NCBI GenBank assembly: GCA_036832975.1
Contig: DAITQM010000002.1
Location: 1 to 64,000, forward strand
Length of the DNA stretch: 64,000 nt
Reading direction: 5' to 3'
Source of the DNA: DAITQM01 sp036832975
GTDB lineage: Bacteria > Pseudomonadota > Gammaproteobacteria > Xanthomonadales > Wenzhouxiangellaceae
The notes beneath the pieces were generated by a model. The model ran no database searches and was not told the DNA's origin. It saw only the letters and a list, made by a program, of their open reading frames with translations. Shown one piece after another: positions 1-8,847 of this stretch (position 1 is the first letter of the stretch; every line of letters starts with the position of its first letter). A program made the position numbers and the translations under genes.

Positions 1-110
1 AACCGGGCGCGTCACCTTAGGTTAATTCGATTTTCCTGCTAATAGCGACATAACTTCATGATTTCATGGTGAATTTGATAAAATCGAGCAAAATTTATGC
101 AACTATTGGG
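1..110 (+). repeat. Right part of MITE-like element (family 1), cut by window edge
   Basis: This stretch matches the right-hand 110 bp of the full elements at 31105-31346 and 38341-38582, ending in the terminal ATTGGG at 105-110. The left part, with the long hairpin, must lie upstream of the window. The next four bases (TATT) would be one copy of the target duplication, but the other copy is not visible. The element ends 69 bp before ugd, so it forms the upstream region of that gene. Confidence 0.85.
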
Positions 111-179
111 TATTGTCATGATCCGGTCACGAAGCGGCGCTAGATTCGTTCTGTTTCCGTTACAGCCAGTGTGTGTGCG

Positions 180-1544
180 ATGCGAATTGCGGTGTTCGGT
201 TGCGGATATGTCGGTTTGGTGACAGCGGCGTGCCTGGCCGAAACCGGCAACCAGGTCATCGGGGTCGATGTTGATCAAGATCGCGTCGCTTGCCTGAACA
301 ACGGCATCGTGCCGATTTACGAGCCGGGATTGGAAGAACTGATACGCAGCGCGCTGGTCACGCAACGGATCTTCTTTACCAGCGACGTGGCGGCGGCTGT
401 GATCCATGCCGATCTGGTGTTTATCGCCGTCGGCACGCCACCGGCGGCGGATGGCGCAGCCGATTTGTCGGCGGTGATTGCAGCGGCGGCAGAGATCGGC
501 CGCAACATGACAAGACCGCTGACCGTCGTGGTCAAATCGACCGTGCCGGTTGGTACGACCGAACGTGTCCGTGGTGTGATCGGGCGTCACTTGAGCCGCC
601 CGCTGGCCTTCGATGTGGCATTCAATCCGGAATTTCTGAAGGAAGGCTCGGCCGTCGAGGATTTCAAGAAACCGGACCGCATCGTCATCGGCGTCGCCGG
701 TGAGGGGGGCGAAAAGCGTTTGCGCATGTTATACGCTCCTTTCAACCGAAACCGTAACAAATTGTTGGTGATGGACGTCGCCTCGGCGGAGTTGACCAAA
801 TACGCCGCCAACGCGATGTTGGCGACGCGTATCAGTTTCATGAACGAAATGGCGAACATCGCCGAAAAAACCGGGGCCGATATCGAGCGCGTGAGGCTCG
901 GCATCGGATCCGACCCGCGAATCGGTTATTCGTTTATTTATCCGGGGCCCGGATTTGGCGGGTCTTGTTTTCCAAAAGATCTGGCGGCCCTGAAGTCGAT
1001 GGCGATGGAGCATGGCTATCAGCCGCGGATGATAGAGGCGGTTCAAGAAATCAACGAGCGGCAAAAAATGCGGCTTTACGAACGGCTCGCGGAGCATTTT
1101 TCTGGACGGCTGGAAAATAAAACGATCGCTCTGTGGGGGCTGGCTTACAAGCCCAATACCGCCGATATGCGCCAGGCACCAAGCCGCGTGCTGCTCGAAG
1201 CGTTATGGGCGGCGGGAGCGACGGTGCGGGCCCATGATCCGAAAGCGGCCGACGAAGCGCGCCGGATTTACGGTACAAGGGACGACCTGGAATTATGTTC
1301 CGACCCTTATCACGCAGCGCAGGGTGCCGATGCGCTGGTGATCGTCACTGAATGGAAGTGTTACTGGAGTCCTGACTTCGAGCGCCTGTCTGAGTTGCTC
1401 ACCCAGGCGGTCATTTTTGACGGCCGCAATCTGTATGACCGGGCGATGATGAGCGTCCAGGGCTGGACGTATTACAGCATCGGCAGACCGTTAGTCGTGT
1501 CCGGCAGCAGCATACCGGTGAACCTGCGGCGTGCCGTTGGCTGA
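180..1544 (+). CDS. ugd: UDP-glucose 6-dehydrogenase (first copy)
   Basis: This cytosolic enzyme makes two NAD-dependent oxidations of UDP-glucose to UDP-glucuronate, a precursor for surface polysaccharides. The 454-residue product has the usual family length. The N-terminal Rossmann loop GCGYVG is at residues 7-12, and the catalytic cysteine is in GGSCFPKD (about Cys263), followed by the C-terminal UDP-binding domain. I start it at ATG 180 because the paralogue at 61267 begins at the same residue (MRI-VFG-GYVG). A GTG three codons earlier is possible, and no convincing ribosome binding site is seen for either. It converges on galU, and the two 3' ends overlap by 54 nt. The two enzymes act in consecutive steps, GalU making the UDP-glucose used here. 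Confidence 0.95.
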   Translation: MRIAVFGCGYVGLVTAACLAETGNQVIGVDVDQDRVACLNNGIVPIYEPGLEELIRSALVTQRIFFTSDVAAAVIHADLVFIAVGTPPAADGAADLSAVIAAAAEIGRNMTRPLTVVVKSTVPVGTTERVRGVIGRHLSRPLAFDVAFNPEFLKEGSAVEDFKKPDRIVIGVAGEGGEKRLRMLYAPFNRNRNKLLVMDVASAELTKYAANAMLATRISFMNEMANIAEKTGADIERVRLGIGSDPRIGYSFIYPGPGFGGSCFPKDLAALKSMAMEHGYQPRMIEAVQEINERQKMRLYERLAEHFSGRLENKTIALWGLAYKPNTADMRQAPSRVLLEALWAAGATVRAHDPKAADEARRIYGTRDDLELCSDPYHAAQGADALVIVTEWKCYWSPDFERLSELLTQAVIFDGRNLYDRAMMSVQGWTYYSIGRPLVVSGSSIPVNLRRAVG

Positions 1545-2429
1545 TCCGACGCCACCCACCAATCGCCGGTAACAGCGGTGCAATTCATTCCGCAACACAG
1601 GATCCTGCCAAGCGATTTCGATCGTTGCCTGCAAGTAACCGTGGCGGCTGCCACAGTCGAAACGCCGGCCGGCGAGCGGTAGTGCATAGACCGGTTCATG
1701 GAAAAGGAGGTCGGCGAGCGCCGCGGTCAATTGGATCTCGCCACGCTCGTCGAGGGGTTGTTTTTCCAGGCAGGTGAATATCCCGGGAGTCAGCACGTAA
1801 CGTCCGACCACGCCCCAACGCGAAGGTGCGGCCTCGGGACCGGGTTTCTCGACGATGCCGGTAAGGCGAAACAATCCACCGCTTTCAGCGGCGATGTCGA
1901 TCACTCCGTAGCGGGAGCAGCCGTCATCGTCGATCGGCTCGACGGCGACGACGCTGGCCCCGGTAGACAGGTGCGCCGCCGCGAGCTGGTGGGCGCAATT
2001 TGCACCGCCGGGGTTCAAGATCAGATCGTCGGCCAGCAATACATGAAACGCCTCGTCACCGACTGCCGGCTTGGCGCACAGGACGGCGTGGCCGAGGCCG
2101 AGGGCGTCGCCTTGCGGGATATAAAGACGGGCGACCGGGGCCGGAAGGACTTCGCGGCAGCGACGGAGCAGTTCGGATTTGCCGGCGCGCTGCAAACGGC
2201 TCTCGAGTTCGAAAGCGGTGTCGAAATGATCGCTGATCGAGTGTTTCATCCGACTGGTGATAAAAACCAGTGTCTCGGCGCCGGCGGCAACGGCTTCCTC
2301 GGCGGCGTACTGGATCAGAGGTTTATCGACGATCGGCAACATCTCCTTGGGCGTCGATTTGGTCGCCGGCAGAAAGCGTGTGCCAAGACCGGCCACTGGA
2401 AAAATGGCTTTGTGGATCGGCGATGTCAT
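1491..2429 (-). CDS. galU: UTP-glucose-1-phosphate uridylyltransferase
   Basis: It joins UTP and glucose-1-phosphate to give UDP-glucose and pyrophosphate in the cytosol. The 312-residue protein carries the nucleotide-binding signature GLGTRFLPATKSTPKEM near residues 14-31 and VEKP in the sugar-binding region, as GalU proteins do. I chose ATG 2429, which gives the usual MTSPIHKAIFPVAGLG beginning. An in-frame upstream start at 2459 would add ten atypical residues. Its last 18 codons overlap the 3' end of ugd on the opposite strand. The pairing with ugd supports a role in UDP-glucuronate supply. Confidence 0.94.
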   Translation of the reverse strand: MTSPIHKAIFPVAGLGTRFLPATKSTPKEMLPIVDKPLIQYAAEEAVAAGAETLVFITSRMKHSISDHFDTAFELESRLQRAGKSELLRRCREVLPAPVARLYIPQGDALGLGHAVLCAKPAVGDEAFHVLLADDLILNPGGANCAHQLAAAHLSTGASVVAVEPIDDDGCSRYGVIDIAAESGGLFRLTGIVEKPGPEAAPSRWGVVGRYVLTPGIFTCLEKQPLDERGEIQLTAALADLLFHEPVYALPLAGRRFDCGSRHGYLQATIEIAWQDPVLRNELHRCYRRLVGGVGSANGTPQVHRYAAAGHD

Positions 2430-2561
2430 CGAATCGACTGTACGCCCGGAGTATGACAAAGCGATGGCAGGCTTGTCATAAATATTTCAACAAGGCGTCA
2501 ATAGTCTGTCATCGACCGGGACTAAAGTCGAATTGTAAAACTGGCGAAAGAGGTAAGGCCC

Positions 2562-3383
2562 GTGGATAATGTCGCGGACATAAAAACAGTTCGCAGTGTG
2601 CGAACGGTGTGGATATCCGACGTCCACCTCGGTTCGCCGGGATGCAGTGCCGGTTACCTGGCCGAGTTCCTGCACGCGATCCACTGCCAGACGCTTTATC
2701 TGGTCGGCGACATCGTCGATTTCTGGGCATTGAAGCGCCGGCCGTTCTGGCCGCAGGCGCACAACGACGTGGTGCGCCGGATTCTGGGAAAGGCGAAAAA
2801 CGGGGTGCGGGTCGTCTTTATCCCCGGCAACCATGACGAGGTCGTACGCGGTTACAGCGGTTTGAAGATGGGCAATATCGAGATCCTCGATGATGCAATC
2901 CATACGACGGTTGACGGCCGGCGTTTGCTGATTATTCACGGCGATCAGTTCGATTATGTCGTGCGCCACTCGCGCCTGATTGCCGTGATCGGCGCGGTAC
3001 TTTACGAATTGCTGCTCAAAATGAATCGGCTGGTCAACTGGGCCAGACGACGGATGAAAAAAAGTTACTGGTCGCTGGCGGCGTTTTTGAAGCACAAAGT
3101 CAAAAATGCGGTGCAATATATCGGGCGCTACGAACAGATCCTCGCTGCCGAAGCGGAAAAGCGCGGGGTGGAGGGGATCGTCTGCGGTCATATACACCGC
3201 CCGGAAATCGCCTTTGTCGGCGATCTCGCTTATCTCAATTGCGGCGATTGGGTGGAAAGCTGCACGGCGCTGATTGAACGCTGGGATGGCGTCATCGAGC
3301 TGGTGCATTGGTCGGAGCGCGGCGCGACGCTGAAGGAACTGGATCGATTCGCAGCGCCAAGCGCAACGGGTGTCGCGGCATGA
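2562..3383 (+). CDS. LpxH-like metallophosphoesterase (UDP-2,3-diacylglucosamine pyrophosphatase family)
   Basis: This is a calcineurin-type metallophosphoesterase of 273 residues. The two-metal ligand set is complete: SDVHLG at 19-24, GDIVDFW at 49-55, GNHDE at 89-93, HGD near 126-128 and CGHIHRPE near residue 210. It belongs to the broad LpxH/UDP-2,3-diacylglucosamine hydrolase family, whose members cleave pyrophosphate bonds of lipid precursors on the cytosolic membrane face. The extra basic helical stretch around residues 140-185 is typical of the long, non-classical LpxH-like group. Its stop overlaps the start of the GT4 glycosyltransferase by 4 nt (ATGA), so the two are co-translated and may act on the same glycolipid. 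The exact substrate is not readable from sequence. Confidence 0.85.
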   Translation: MDNVADIKTVRSVRTVWISDVHLGSPGCSAGYLAEFLHAIHCQTLYLVGDIVDFWALKRRPFWPQAHNDVVRRILGKAKNGVRVVFIPGNHDEVVRGYSGLKMGNIEILDDAIHTTVDGRRLLIIHGDQFDYVVRHSRLIAVIGAVLYELLLKMNRLVNWARRRMKKSYWSLAAFLKHKVKNAVQYIGRYEQILAAEAEKRGVEGIVCGHIHRPEIAFVGDLAYLNCGDWVESCTALIERWDGVIELVHWSERGATLKELDRFAAPSATGVAA

Positions 3384-4417
3384 ACATCGCGTTGATTACC
3401 GATGCCTGGCGGCCGCAAGTCAACGGTGTGGTCCGTACGCTGTCGAATACCGTTCGTGAGTGTGAGGCACTGGGTCACGCCACCACGGTTATCGGCCCGG
3501 ATCGATTCCGCACCGTGCCCTGCCCAAGCTATCCGGAAATTCGCTTATCGGTCTGGGCCGGCAACAAGGTTGCGCGGCTCATCGAGAGGGGCGAATTCGA
3601 TGCCGTTCACATCGCCACGGAAGGGCCGCTGGGGCTCGCCGCGCGGCGCTGCTGCCGGCGTCTGGGTCGGCCGTTTACGACTTCGTGTCACACGCGCTTT
3701 CCCGAATATCTGCGCTGCCGGCTGCCGGTTCCGATCACCGCGAGTTATGCCTGGCTCAGGCGTTTTCACAATGCCGCGGCACGCACACTGGTTCGCTCGC
3801 CGAGTCAGAAAACCGATCTCGAGCGGCGGGGATTTAACCGCCTGGCGATCTGGCCGGGGGGTGTCGATACCGAATTGTTCAGGTTATACGGCAAGGAAGC
3901 CCTTGATTATCCACGGCCGGTGGCGATGTACATGGGGCGCATCGCAGCGGAGAAAAATCTCGAGGCATTTCTCGAGCTTGATCTGCCCGGCAGCCAGGTG
4001 ATCGTCGGCGACGGGCCAGCGCGTGCGGCGCTGCAACAGCGATATCCGCGGGCGCGGTTTATCGGTTACCGTCACGGCGAAGCGCTGGCTCGAATTCTGG
4101 CCGCCGCCGATGTATTCGTCTTCCCCAGCCGCACCGATACACTGGGCCTGGTGATGATCGAAGCACTGGCCTGCGGCGTGCCGGTGGCGGCTTTCCCCGT
4201 ACAGGGCCCACAGGATGTCGTGATCAACGGCGTGACCGGGGCGCTGGATGAGGATTTGGAAAGCGCCGTATATAGCGCCCTGGCTTGCGATCCAGTTGTC
4301 TGCCGTGAACACGCCGAGGCGTACTCATGGCGCAAATCGACGGCACGATTTTTACGCCTGTTGGAGCCAGCGAACCTGCCCGTGGCGGAAACGAACGCGG
4401 TCCTATCGGCGCGGTGA
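3380..4417 (+). CDS. GT4-family glycosyltransferase (alpha-mannosyltransferase-like)
   Basis: A 345-residue GT-B fold glycosyltransferase of family GT4. The N-terminal acceptor domain begins MNIALITDAWRPQVNGV, typical of glycolipid mannosyl- or glucosyltransferases. The donor domain has GRIAAEKN near 180, IVGDGP near 210, and the sugar-binding motif DTLGLVMIEALACG, in which the first acid of the EX7E pattern is Asp. The ATG at 3380 overlaps the stop of the LpxH-like gene (ATGA), which decides the start. Because of this coupling it probably glycosylates the lipid produced by its neighbour at the inner membrane. The donor sugar cannot be told. Confidence 0.86.
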   Translation: MNIALITDAWRPQVNGVVRTLSNTVRECEALGHATTVIGPDRFRTVPCPSYPEIRLSVWAGNKVARLIERGEFDAVHIATEGPLGLAARRCCRRLGRPFTTSCHTRFPEYLRCRLPVPITASYAWLRRFHNAAARTLVRSPSQKTDLERRGFNRLAIWPGGVDTELFRLYGKEALDYPRPVAMYMGRIAAEKNLEAFLELDLPGSQVIVGDGPARAALQQRYPRARFIGYRHGEALARILAAADVFVFPSRTDTLGLVMIEALACGVPVAAFPVQGPQDVVINGVTGALDEDLESAVYSALACDPVVCREHAEAYSWRKSTARFLRLLEPANLPVAETNAVLSAR

Positions 4418-4420
4418 TCA

Positions 4421-4467
4421 GTGAACGGGGCGTGGCGTTCCCCATCATCGCGCCGCGCCCCGTTCAC
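4421..4467. terminator. Inverted repeat between convergent genes, candidate two-way terminator
   Basis: GTGAACGGGGCG at 4421-4432 pairs perfectly with CGCCCCGTTCAC at 4456-4467 (12-bp stem, 23-nt loop). It fills the gap between the ends of the GT4 gene (4417) and the S1/P1 nuclease gene (4485). There is no T-run, so an intrinsic terminator is an inference from position. Confidence 0.5.
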
Positions 4468-4484
4468 CGGTGTGGCAATGCGAC

Positions 4485-5321
4485 TTAGTTGGCCGCTGCC
4501 GTCTGGGTCAGGATGTGCCCGGTGGTTTGCCGATCGAACACCTGATTCAACCAGGCCGCGAGCCGAACACCGGACTGGCGCAGCCGAAGTTTGGCGGCGG
4601 GCAGGTGGCGGAAGACGTAATCCCAACGTAAGTTCGGGTCGCTGGGGTAGATTCGGTCGCGCAGTGCGGTGCTCTCGGCGATCCACGTGCGCGGCTCGGG
4701 GTCGAGCCAGGCGAGAACCTCAGCGGTGGTCGTGTGCCGCGCCAATTGTTCAGCCAGTTCGCTGTACGACAATTGTTCGTGATCGAGCAGCGCGCTGTCC
4801 CAGACGGCGTGTAGATTGGTCGGCCGCTCGAAGAATGTCACTTCGACGTCGTTGCCACCGCGATCGCGACCGTTGCCGGCGTGCATCGGCTGGTGCAGGT
4901 CGGCGACGAGATGGACGGCGAATTTGAGGGCCAGACGTTTGTCGGCCAGCGGCGATTGCATGTCGCGGAGCGTGGCGGCGAAGCGGCTGAGCGCGGTGAC
5001 CGCGTCGCCTTGCGGTGGCGGATCGGTGTCGTCGTAAATCCGGCCCGGCAGTACGGTGACATAGTGCCAGGGACTGGCGGTTTTTTGCCAAAACTCGCTC
5101 GGGTCGGAGCGCATATCGTCGGCATAAGTCGAGACATCGGCCAGTGTTTCAACGCCGAGCAGCGCGGTCACCGCGGTCCGGGCTTCGGCGGTCAGGTGCG
5201 CTTCGGCCAGTTGACCCGCGACCCGATGCCCGGTTTTACCCCAGCCGAACGCCGCCGGCGCGGCCGACAGCAAAAAAACCGAGATCAGGGGCGGCAGCAG
5301 ACGGCGTGCTGAGGGGGTCAT
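4485..5321 (-). CDS. Secreted S1/P1-type nuclease
   Basis: A zinc-dependent single-strand nuclease/3'-nucleotidase that is exported. A signal peptide spans about residues 1-26. The mature protein would begin at Trp27 (WGKTGHR), and in this family the N-terminal Trp amine itself binds zinc. Further zinc ligands are present: the Asp of STYADDMR, HYV, the HLVADLHQPMHAG block, GGND, and LHAVWDSALL. The length of 278 residues fits bacterial members. It probably degrades extracellular or periplasmic nucleic acids. It is followed upstream on the same strand by the isoaspartyl peptidase gene, 73 bp away. Confidence 0.93.
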   Translation of the reverse strand: MTPSARRLLPPLISVFLLSAAPAAFGWGKTGHRVAGQLAEAHLTAEARTAVTALLGVETLADVSTYADDMRSDPSEFWQKTASPWHYVTVLPGRIYDDTDPPPQGDAVTALSRFAATLRDMQSPLADKRLALKFAVHLVADLHQPMHAGNGRDRGGNDVEVTFFERPTNLHAVWDSALLDHEQLSYSELAEQLARHTTTAEVLAWLDPEPRTWIAESTALRDRIYPSDPNLRWDYVFRHLPAAKLRLRQSGVRLAAWLNQVFDRQTTGHILTQTAAAN

Positions 5322-5394
5322 CGTCTCTCCTTGGTCAGAGTGCCAGCGTTGCGTTGCAGTTGAACGGCAGTCGATGACCGTTTGATGAACGGGG

Positions 5395-6471
5395 TCACTC
5401 GCCGGCGAAGATCGCCACTTCGAGGCGGCCGTCCGGATGGATCGCGGCGCGGTACATGCCGGGGGTGTTGAACGGCATGGCGATCTCGCCGTGCGGACCG
5501 AGCGCGATCACGCCGCCGTCGCCGCCCATCGGCTTGAGGACGTCGAAAACGACCTGGTGTGCCGCGGTGCTGACCGAAATGCCGCGGTCGCGGACCCGGG
5601 CGCAGATATCGTGGGCGACCGCAACGCGGATGAAATACTCGCCGTGGCCGGTGCCGCTGACCGCGCAATAACGGCTGTCGGCATACGTACCGGCGCCGAT
5701 CAACGGCGAATCACCGATCCGTCCCCAGCGTTTCATCGTCAAACCGCCGGTGGAGGTCGCCGCCGCCAACTGCCCGCCGCGGTCGAGAGCGACGGCACCG
5801 ACCGTCGAATACCAGCGGGCGGTATCGTCGACGACCATGCCCTGCGCGGCTTGTGGGTTGTCTTTGCGCCGGCGCCATTGTTCGAGCCGGAATTCGGTTT
5901 TGAAATAATCGGCGGGCATAAACTCGATATGTTGCTCGCGCCCGAACTGTTCGGCGCCGCGTCCGCCGAGCAGTACGTGCGGGGAGTGATCGAGGACGGC
6001 GCGCGCCAATAGGATCGGGTTTTTGACGCCGCGGACCGCGGCGACCGCCCCCGCCGCAAGGTCGGCGCCGTTCATGACCGCGGCGTCGAGTTCCACTTCG
6101 CCGTCTTCGTTCAGCACGGCGCCGCGCCCGGCGTTGAAATAGGGTGAATCCTCGAGGATCACCAGCGCCGCGGTCACCGCCTTGAGGCTCGAGCCGCCGG
6201 CGGCGAGCACGTTGTGTCCGGCGCGCACGGCCTGTTCGAGCGCGTCGCGGATCTGCTTTTCGCGCTCGGCGGTCAGGGCGCGGCGCTCGATCGTGCCCGC
6301 CCCGCCGTGGATCGCGATGGCGACCGGGCGAGCGGGTTCGGCAGCTTGAGTCATCGGCGTTCCCCCGGCGAGCGACGCGATCAGTGTGCTGAGGGCGAAA
6401 ATGGCACCGACGATTGTTCTTTCAGTCGCGCCGTTTCCCGAATCTTTTCGAATTTCATAAAGTGATGCCAT
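5395..6471 (-). CDS. iaaA: Isoaspartyl peptidase / L-asparaginase (Ntn hydrolase), probably exported
   Basis: A plant-type asparaginase of the N-terminal nucleophile family. The precursor is cut autocatalytically before a Thr, and the new N-terminal Thr hydrolyses beta-aspartyl dipeptides and asparagine. The alpha chain begins with AIHGGAGT near 53-60. The cleavage site and nucleophile are in YSTVGAVALD (Thr223), followed by AAATSTGG and the substrate loop GRIGDSPLIGAGTYA. A hydrophobic stretch at 19-36 followed by AEP suggests a signal peptide, so the mature enzyme may be periplasmic. A start at 6354 (MTQAAEP) would remove it. It is divergent from the Lrp-type regulator. Confidence 0.9.
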   Translation of the reverse strand: MASLYEIRKDSGNGATERTIVGAIFALSTLIASLAGGTPMTQAAEPARPVAIAIHGGAGTIERRALTAEREKQIRDALEQAVRAGHNVLAAGGSSLKAVTAALVILEDSPYFNAGRGAVLNEDGEVELDAAVMNGADLAAGAVAAVRGVKNPILLARAVLDHSPHVLLGGRGAEQFGREQHIEFMPADYFKTEFRLEQWRRRKDNPQAAQGMVVDDTARWYSTVGAVALDRGGQLAAATSTGGLTMKRWGRIGDSPLIGAGTYADSRYCAVSGTGHGEYFIRVAVAHDICARVRDRGISVSTAAHQVVFDVLKPMGGDGGVIALGPHGEIAMPFNTPGMYRAAIHPDGRLEVAIFAGE

Positions 6472-6546
6472 AATAAACCTAATAAAATTCGGTAATTGAC
6501 AGAAATCAAATAATCACCGGTTCCTTGATACAGGATAGTGACGAAG

Positions 6547-7017
6547 ATGCCGCACGATCTGGATCGCCTCGACCGCGCCCTGCTCGCCGCCTTGCAGCGT
6601 GACGGGAGGATCAGCAACCGCGAACTCGCCGATCGGGTGCATCTGTCGCCGCCGGCCTGTCTGACGCGGGTCAGGCGGCTGGAAGAGGCCGGCGTGATCC
6701 AAGGGTACCACGCCGTGCTCGACCGGCGGCGGCTCGGTCTCGACAACCTGTGTTTTATCGAATTGTCGCTGGAACTGCACCAGCATGACCGGATCGCGAC
6801 GATTCTCGACCGGATCACCGCCTTGCCCGAGGTGTTGGAATGCCACCATTTGACCGGCGAATACGATTATCTGCTGAAAGTCGCGGTCGCCAACACCGAG
6901 GCGCTGCACCGTTTCATTTCCGGGCGGCTGATTCCGATTCCGGGCATCGCCCGGATTCATACCAGCGTTGTGCTGAAGGAAATCAAGCTGAGCACCGCGT
7001 TGCCGCTGCCGCCGTAG
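6547..7017 (+). CDS. Lrp/AsnC-family transcriptional regulator
   Basis: A 156-residue feast/famine regulator. The winged helix-turn-helix at about residues 5-55 has the usual LLAALQRDGRISNRELADRV and LSPPACLTRVRRLEEAG segments. The C-terminal RAM domain (about 65-145) binds an effector amino acid. ATG 6547 is preferred over GTG 6538 because AGGAT at 6532-6536 is properly spaced only for the former. It lies 54 bp upstream of a methionine gamma-lyase gene in the same direction, the arrangement of mdeR-mdeA, so it probably senses methionine and activates that gene. It is divergent from iaaA across about 75 bp. Confidence 0.92.
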   Translation: MPHDLDRLDRALLAALQRDGRISNRELADRVHLSPPACLTRVRRLEEAGVIQGYHAVLDRRRLGLDNLCFIELSLELHQHDRIATILDRITALPEVLECHHLTGEYDYLLKVAVANTEALHRFISGRLIPIPGIARIHTSVVLKEIKLSTALPLPP

Positions 7018-7071
7018 CGCTGAGACCGCGGTGGACGGGTCATAACGCCGGCGCTGAGGAGGAGAAGATCG

Positions 7072-8298
7072 ATGGCCGCTGAAGCAAGACCGACTGCACG
7101 CCACCCGGAAACCGTGGTGATCCATGGCCGCCGGCACACCGAGCACGCTTACGGGGCACTCGCCGCGCCACTGTATCAGACCTCGACGTTCAGTTTTCGT
7201 AGCGCCGCCGAGGGGGCCGAGCGGTTCGCCGGCGGCGCCAGCGGTTACGTCTATACCCGGCTCGGCAACCCAACGGTACGCGAGTTGGAAGAACGCCTCG
7301 CGGCGCTCGAAGGGGCGGAGGACGCAGTCGCCTTCGCCTCGGGGATGGGGGCGGTGTCGGCCGCCCTGCTGGCTTCGCTCAAGGCCGGCGACCATCTGAT
7401 CACCAGCCGCTGCCTGTACGGTTGCACCCACACCCTGATCGACGAAACCTTGGCCGGGCTCGGGATTTCTGCCACCCGCCTGACCACGATCACTCCGGAG
7501 AGCTTGCGCCTGGCCCTGCGCCCACAAAGCCGGGTGCTGTACCTCGAAACCCCGGTCAACCCGACGCTGGAGGTGATCGAAATTGCGCCGCTGGCCGAAA
7601 TCGCCCACCGCCACGGCATGACGGTGATCGTCGATAACACGTTCATGACGCCGCTGTTGCAAAAGCCGCTCGCCTCAGGGGCCGATCTCGCCGTCCACAG
7701 TGCCACGAAGTTTCTGAACGGTCACGGCGACGTGATCGCCGGTGCGGTCTGCGGCGCTCACGAGCGGCTCGAAGCGCTGCGCCACGGGCCGTTGAAAACG
7801 GTCGGCGCCGTGCTCGACCCGTTCGCCGCGTGGCTGATCATGCGTGGTTTGAAAACCTTGGCGTTGCGCCTGGCACGGCACCAGGACAACGCCGGCCGGA
7901 TCGCCCACTGGCTGCGGGTGCGGCCGGAGGTGCGCCGCGTCACTTGGCCGGGATTCGACGATCACCCCGCCGCGGCGCTGCGCGGCACGCAAATGCACGG
8001 CGGCGGGGCGCTGCTCACGTTCGAGTTGCACGGCGGGGATGAGGCTGCGGTGCGCTTTTTGGACCGCCTCGATCTGTGCCGGCGGGCGGTCAGTCTGGGC
8101 GATGCCGAAACGCTGGTCGAACACCCGGCGTCGATGACCCATGCGACCTACGATGCCGCGGCGCTGGCCGCGGCCGGCATCCGCCCGGGATTGATCCGGC
8201 TGGCCGCCGGCTTGGAACATCCCAGCGACTTGATCGCCGACCTCGAACAGGCGCTTGCCGCGAGCGGCGCCGATCGTCCCGGAAGGCGCGCCGCCTGA
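7072..8298 (+). CDS. mdeA: Methionine gamma-lyase
   Basis: A PLP enzyme of the Cys/Met metabolism family (408 residues) that breaks methionine into methanethiol, ammonia and 2-oxobutyrate in the cytosol. The PLP lysine is Lys213 in SATKFLNGHGD, with Asp188 in DNTF. Cys118 in LYGCTH corresponds to the active-site cysteine that marks gamma-lyases and is replaced in cystathionine enzymes. The adjacent Lrp-type regulator supports methionine catabolism. A good Shine-Dalgarno (GAGGAGAAG) precedes ATG 7072. O-acetylhomoserine sulfhydrylase is the alternative but fits less well. Confidence 0.88.
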   Translation: MAAEARPTARHPETVVIHGRRHTEHAYGALAAPLYQTSTFSFRSAAEGAERFAGGASGYVYTRLGNPTVRELEERLAALEGAEDAVAFASGMGAVSAALLASLKAGDHLITSRCLYGCTHTLIDETLAGLGISATRLTTITPESLRLALRPQSRVLYLETPVNPTLEVIEIAPLAEIAHRHGMTVIVDNTFMTPLLQKPLASGADLAVHSATKFLNGHGDVIAGAVCGAHERLEALRHGPLKTVGAVLDPFAAWLIMRGLKTLALRLARHQDNAGRIAHWLRVRPEVRRVTWPGFDDHPAAALRGTQMHGGGALLTFELHGGDEAAVRFLDRLDLCRRAVSLGDAETLVEHPASMTHATYDAAALAAAGIRPGLIRLAAGLEHPSDLIADLEQALAASGADRPGRRAA

Positions 8299-8397
8299 AG
8301 CGCCTTGACCCGCGGCCGCTCGGCGCGTGGTTTCATTTGCTGGCGACTTCGGCGATGATAGGCGCCAGAACGTCCATCACCAGGGGAGAGATCGCCA

Positions 8398-8787
8398 ATG
8401 ACCGCCTCGATCACCGCGTTGTACAGCGCGCTGGCCGCGCTGCTGCTCATTTATCTGTCGTTCCGCGTTGTCGGCCTGCGCCGGCGCCATCAGGTCGGGG
8501 TCGGCACGGCTGGGCACGCCGATCTGGAACGCGCCGTCCGCGTACAGGCCAATTTCACCGAATATGTGCCGCTGGCGCTGCTCCTCATGTTGCTTCTGGA
8601 AAGCGGCGGACTGCCGGTCTGGGGCCTGCACCTGTACGGCGGCGCGCTGATCGCCGCCCGCCTGTTGCACGCCTTCGGTCTCGGCCAGTCGAGCGGCGCG
8701 ACGCCCGGGCGGGTGGCCGGCACGGCCATGACCTGGCTGCTGCTGGCTGCCGGTGCACTGCTGCTGCTCGCCGGTGATTTCCTGTAA
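8398..8787 (+). CDS. MAPEG-family membrane protein
   Basis: A 129-residue integral inner-membrane protein with four hydrophobic helices. The family signature is in the second segment: RAVRVQANFTEYVPLALLL near residues 45-63, with the conserved Asn-Phe-x-Glu-Tyr-x-Pro, followed by GGALIAARLLHAFG. MAPEG relatives include glutathione S-transferases and the short bacterial YecN-type proteins that this one resembles. Substrate unknown. It is preceded by GGGGAGAG, a clear ribosome binding site. Confidence 0.88.
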   Translation: MTASITALYSALAALLLIYLSFRVVGLRRRHQVGVGTAGHADLERAVRVQANFTEYVPLALLLMLLLESGGLPVWGLHLYGGALIAARLLHAFGLGQSSGATPGRVAGTAMTWLLLAAGALLLLAGDFL

Positions 8788-8809
8788 ATGACAGGCCGCC
8801 GCAACTAAA

Positions 8810-8828
8810 CCCAATAGTTGCATAAATT
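8810..8828 (+). repeat. Solo terminal repeat of MITE family 1
   Basis: CCCAATAGTTGCATAAATT is identical to a terminus of the family-1 element. Nine bases further on, CAAGCTGG resembles the start of the element's hairpin. The rest of the element is missing. It lies directly upstream of qmcA and is probably a deletion remnant. Confidence 0.6.
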
Positions 8829-8847
8829 ATCAAGCTGGGGAGAGATG

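Noticed and set aside
39..590. Minus-strand gene opposite ugd
   Set aside because: It is a mirror frame of ugd with His/Arg-rich low-quality sequence; only its last residues come from the family-1 element.
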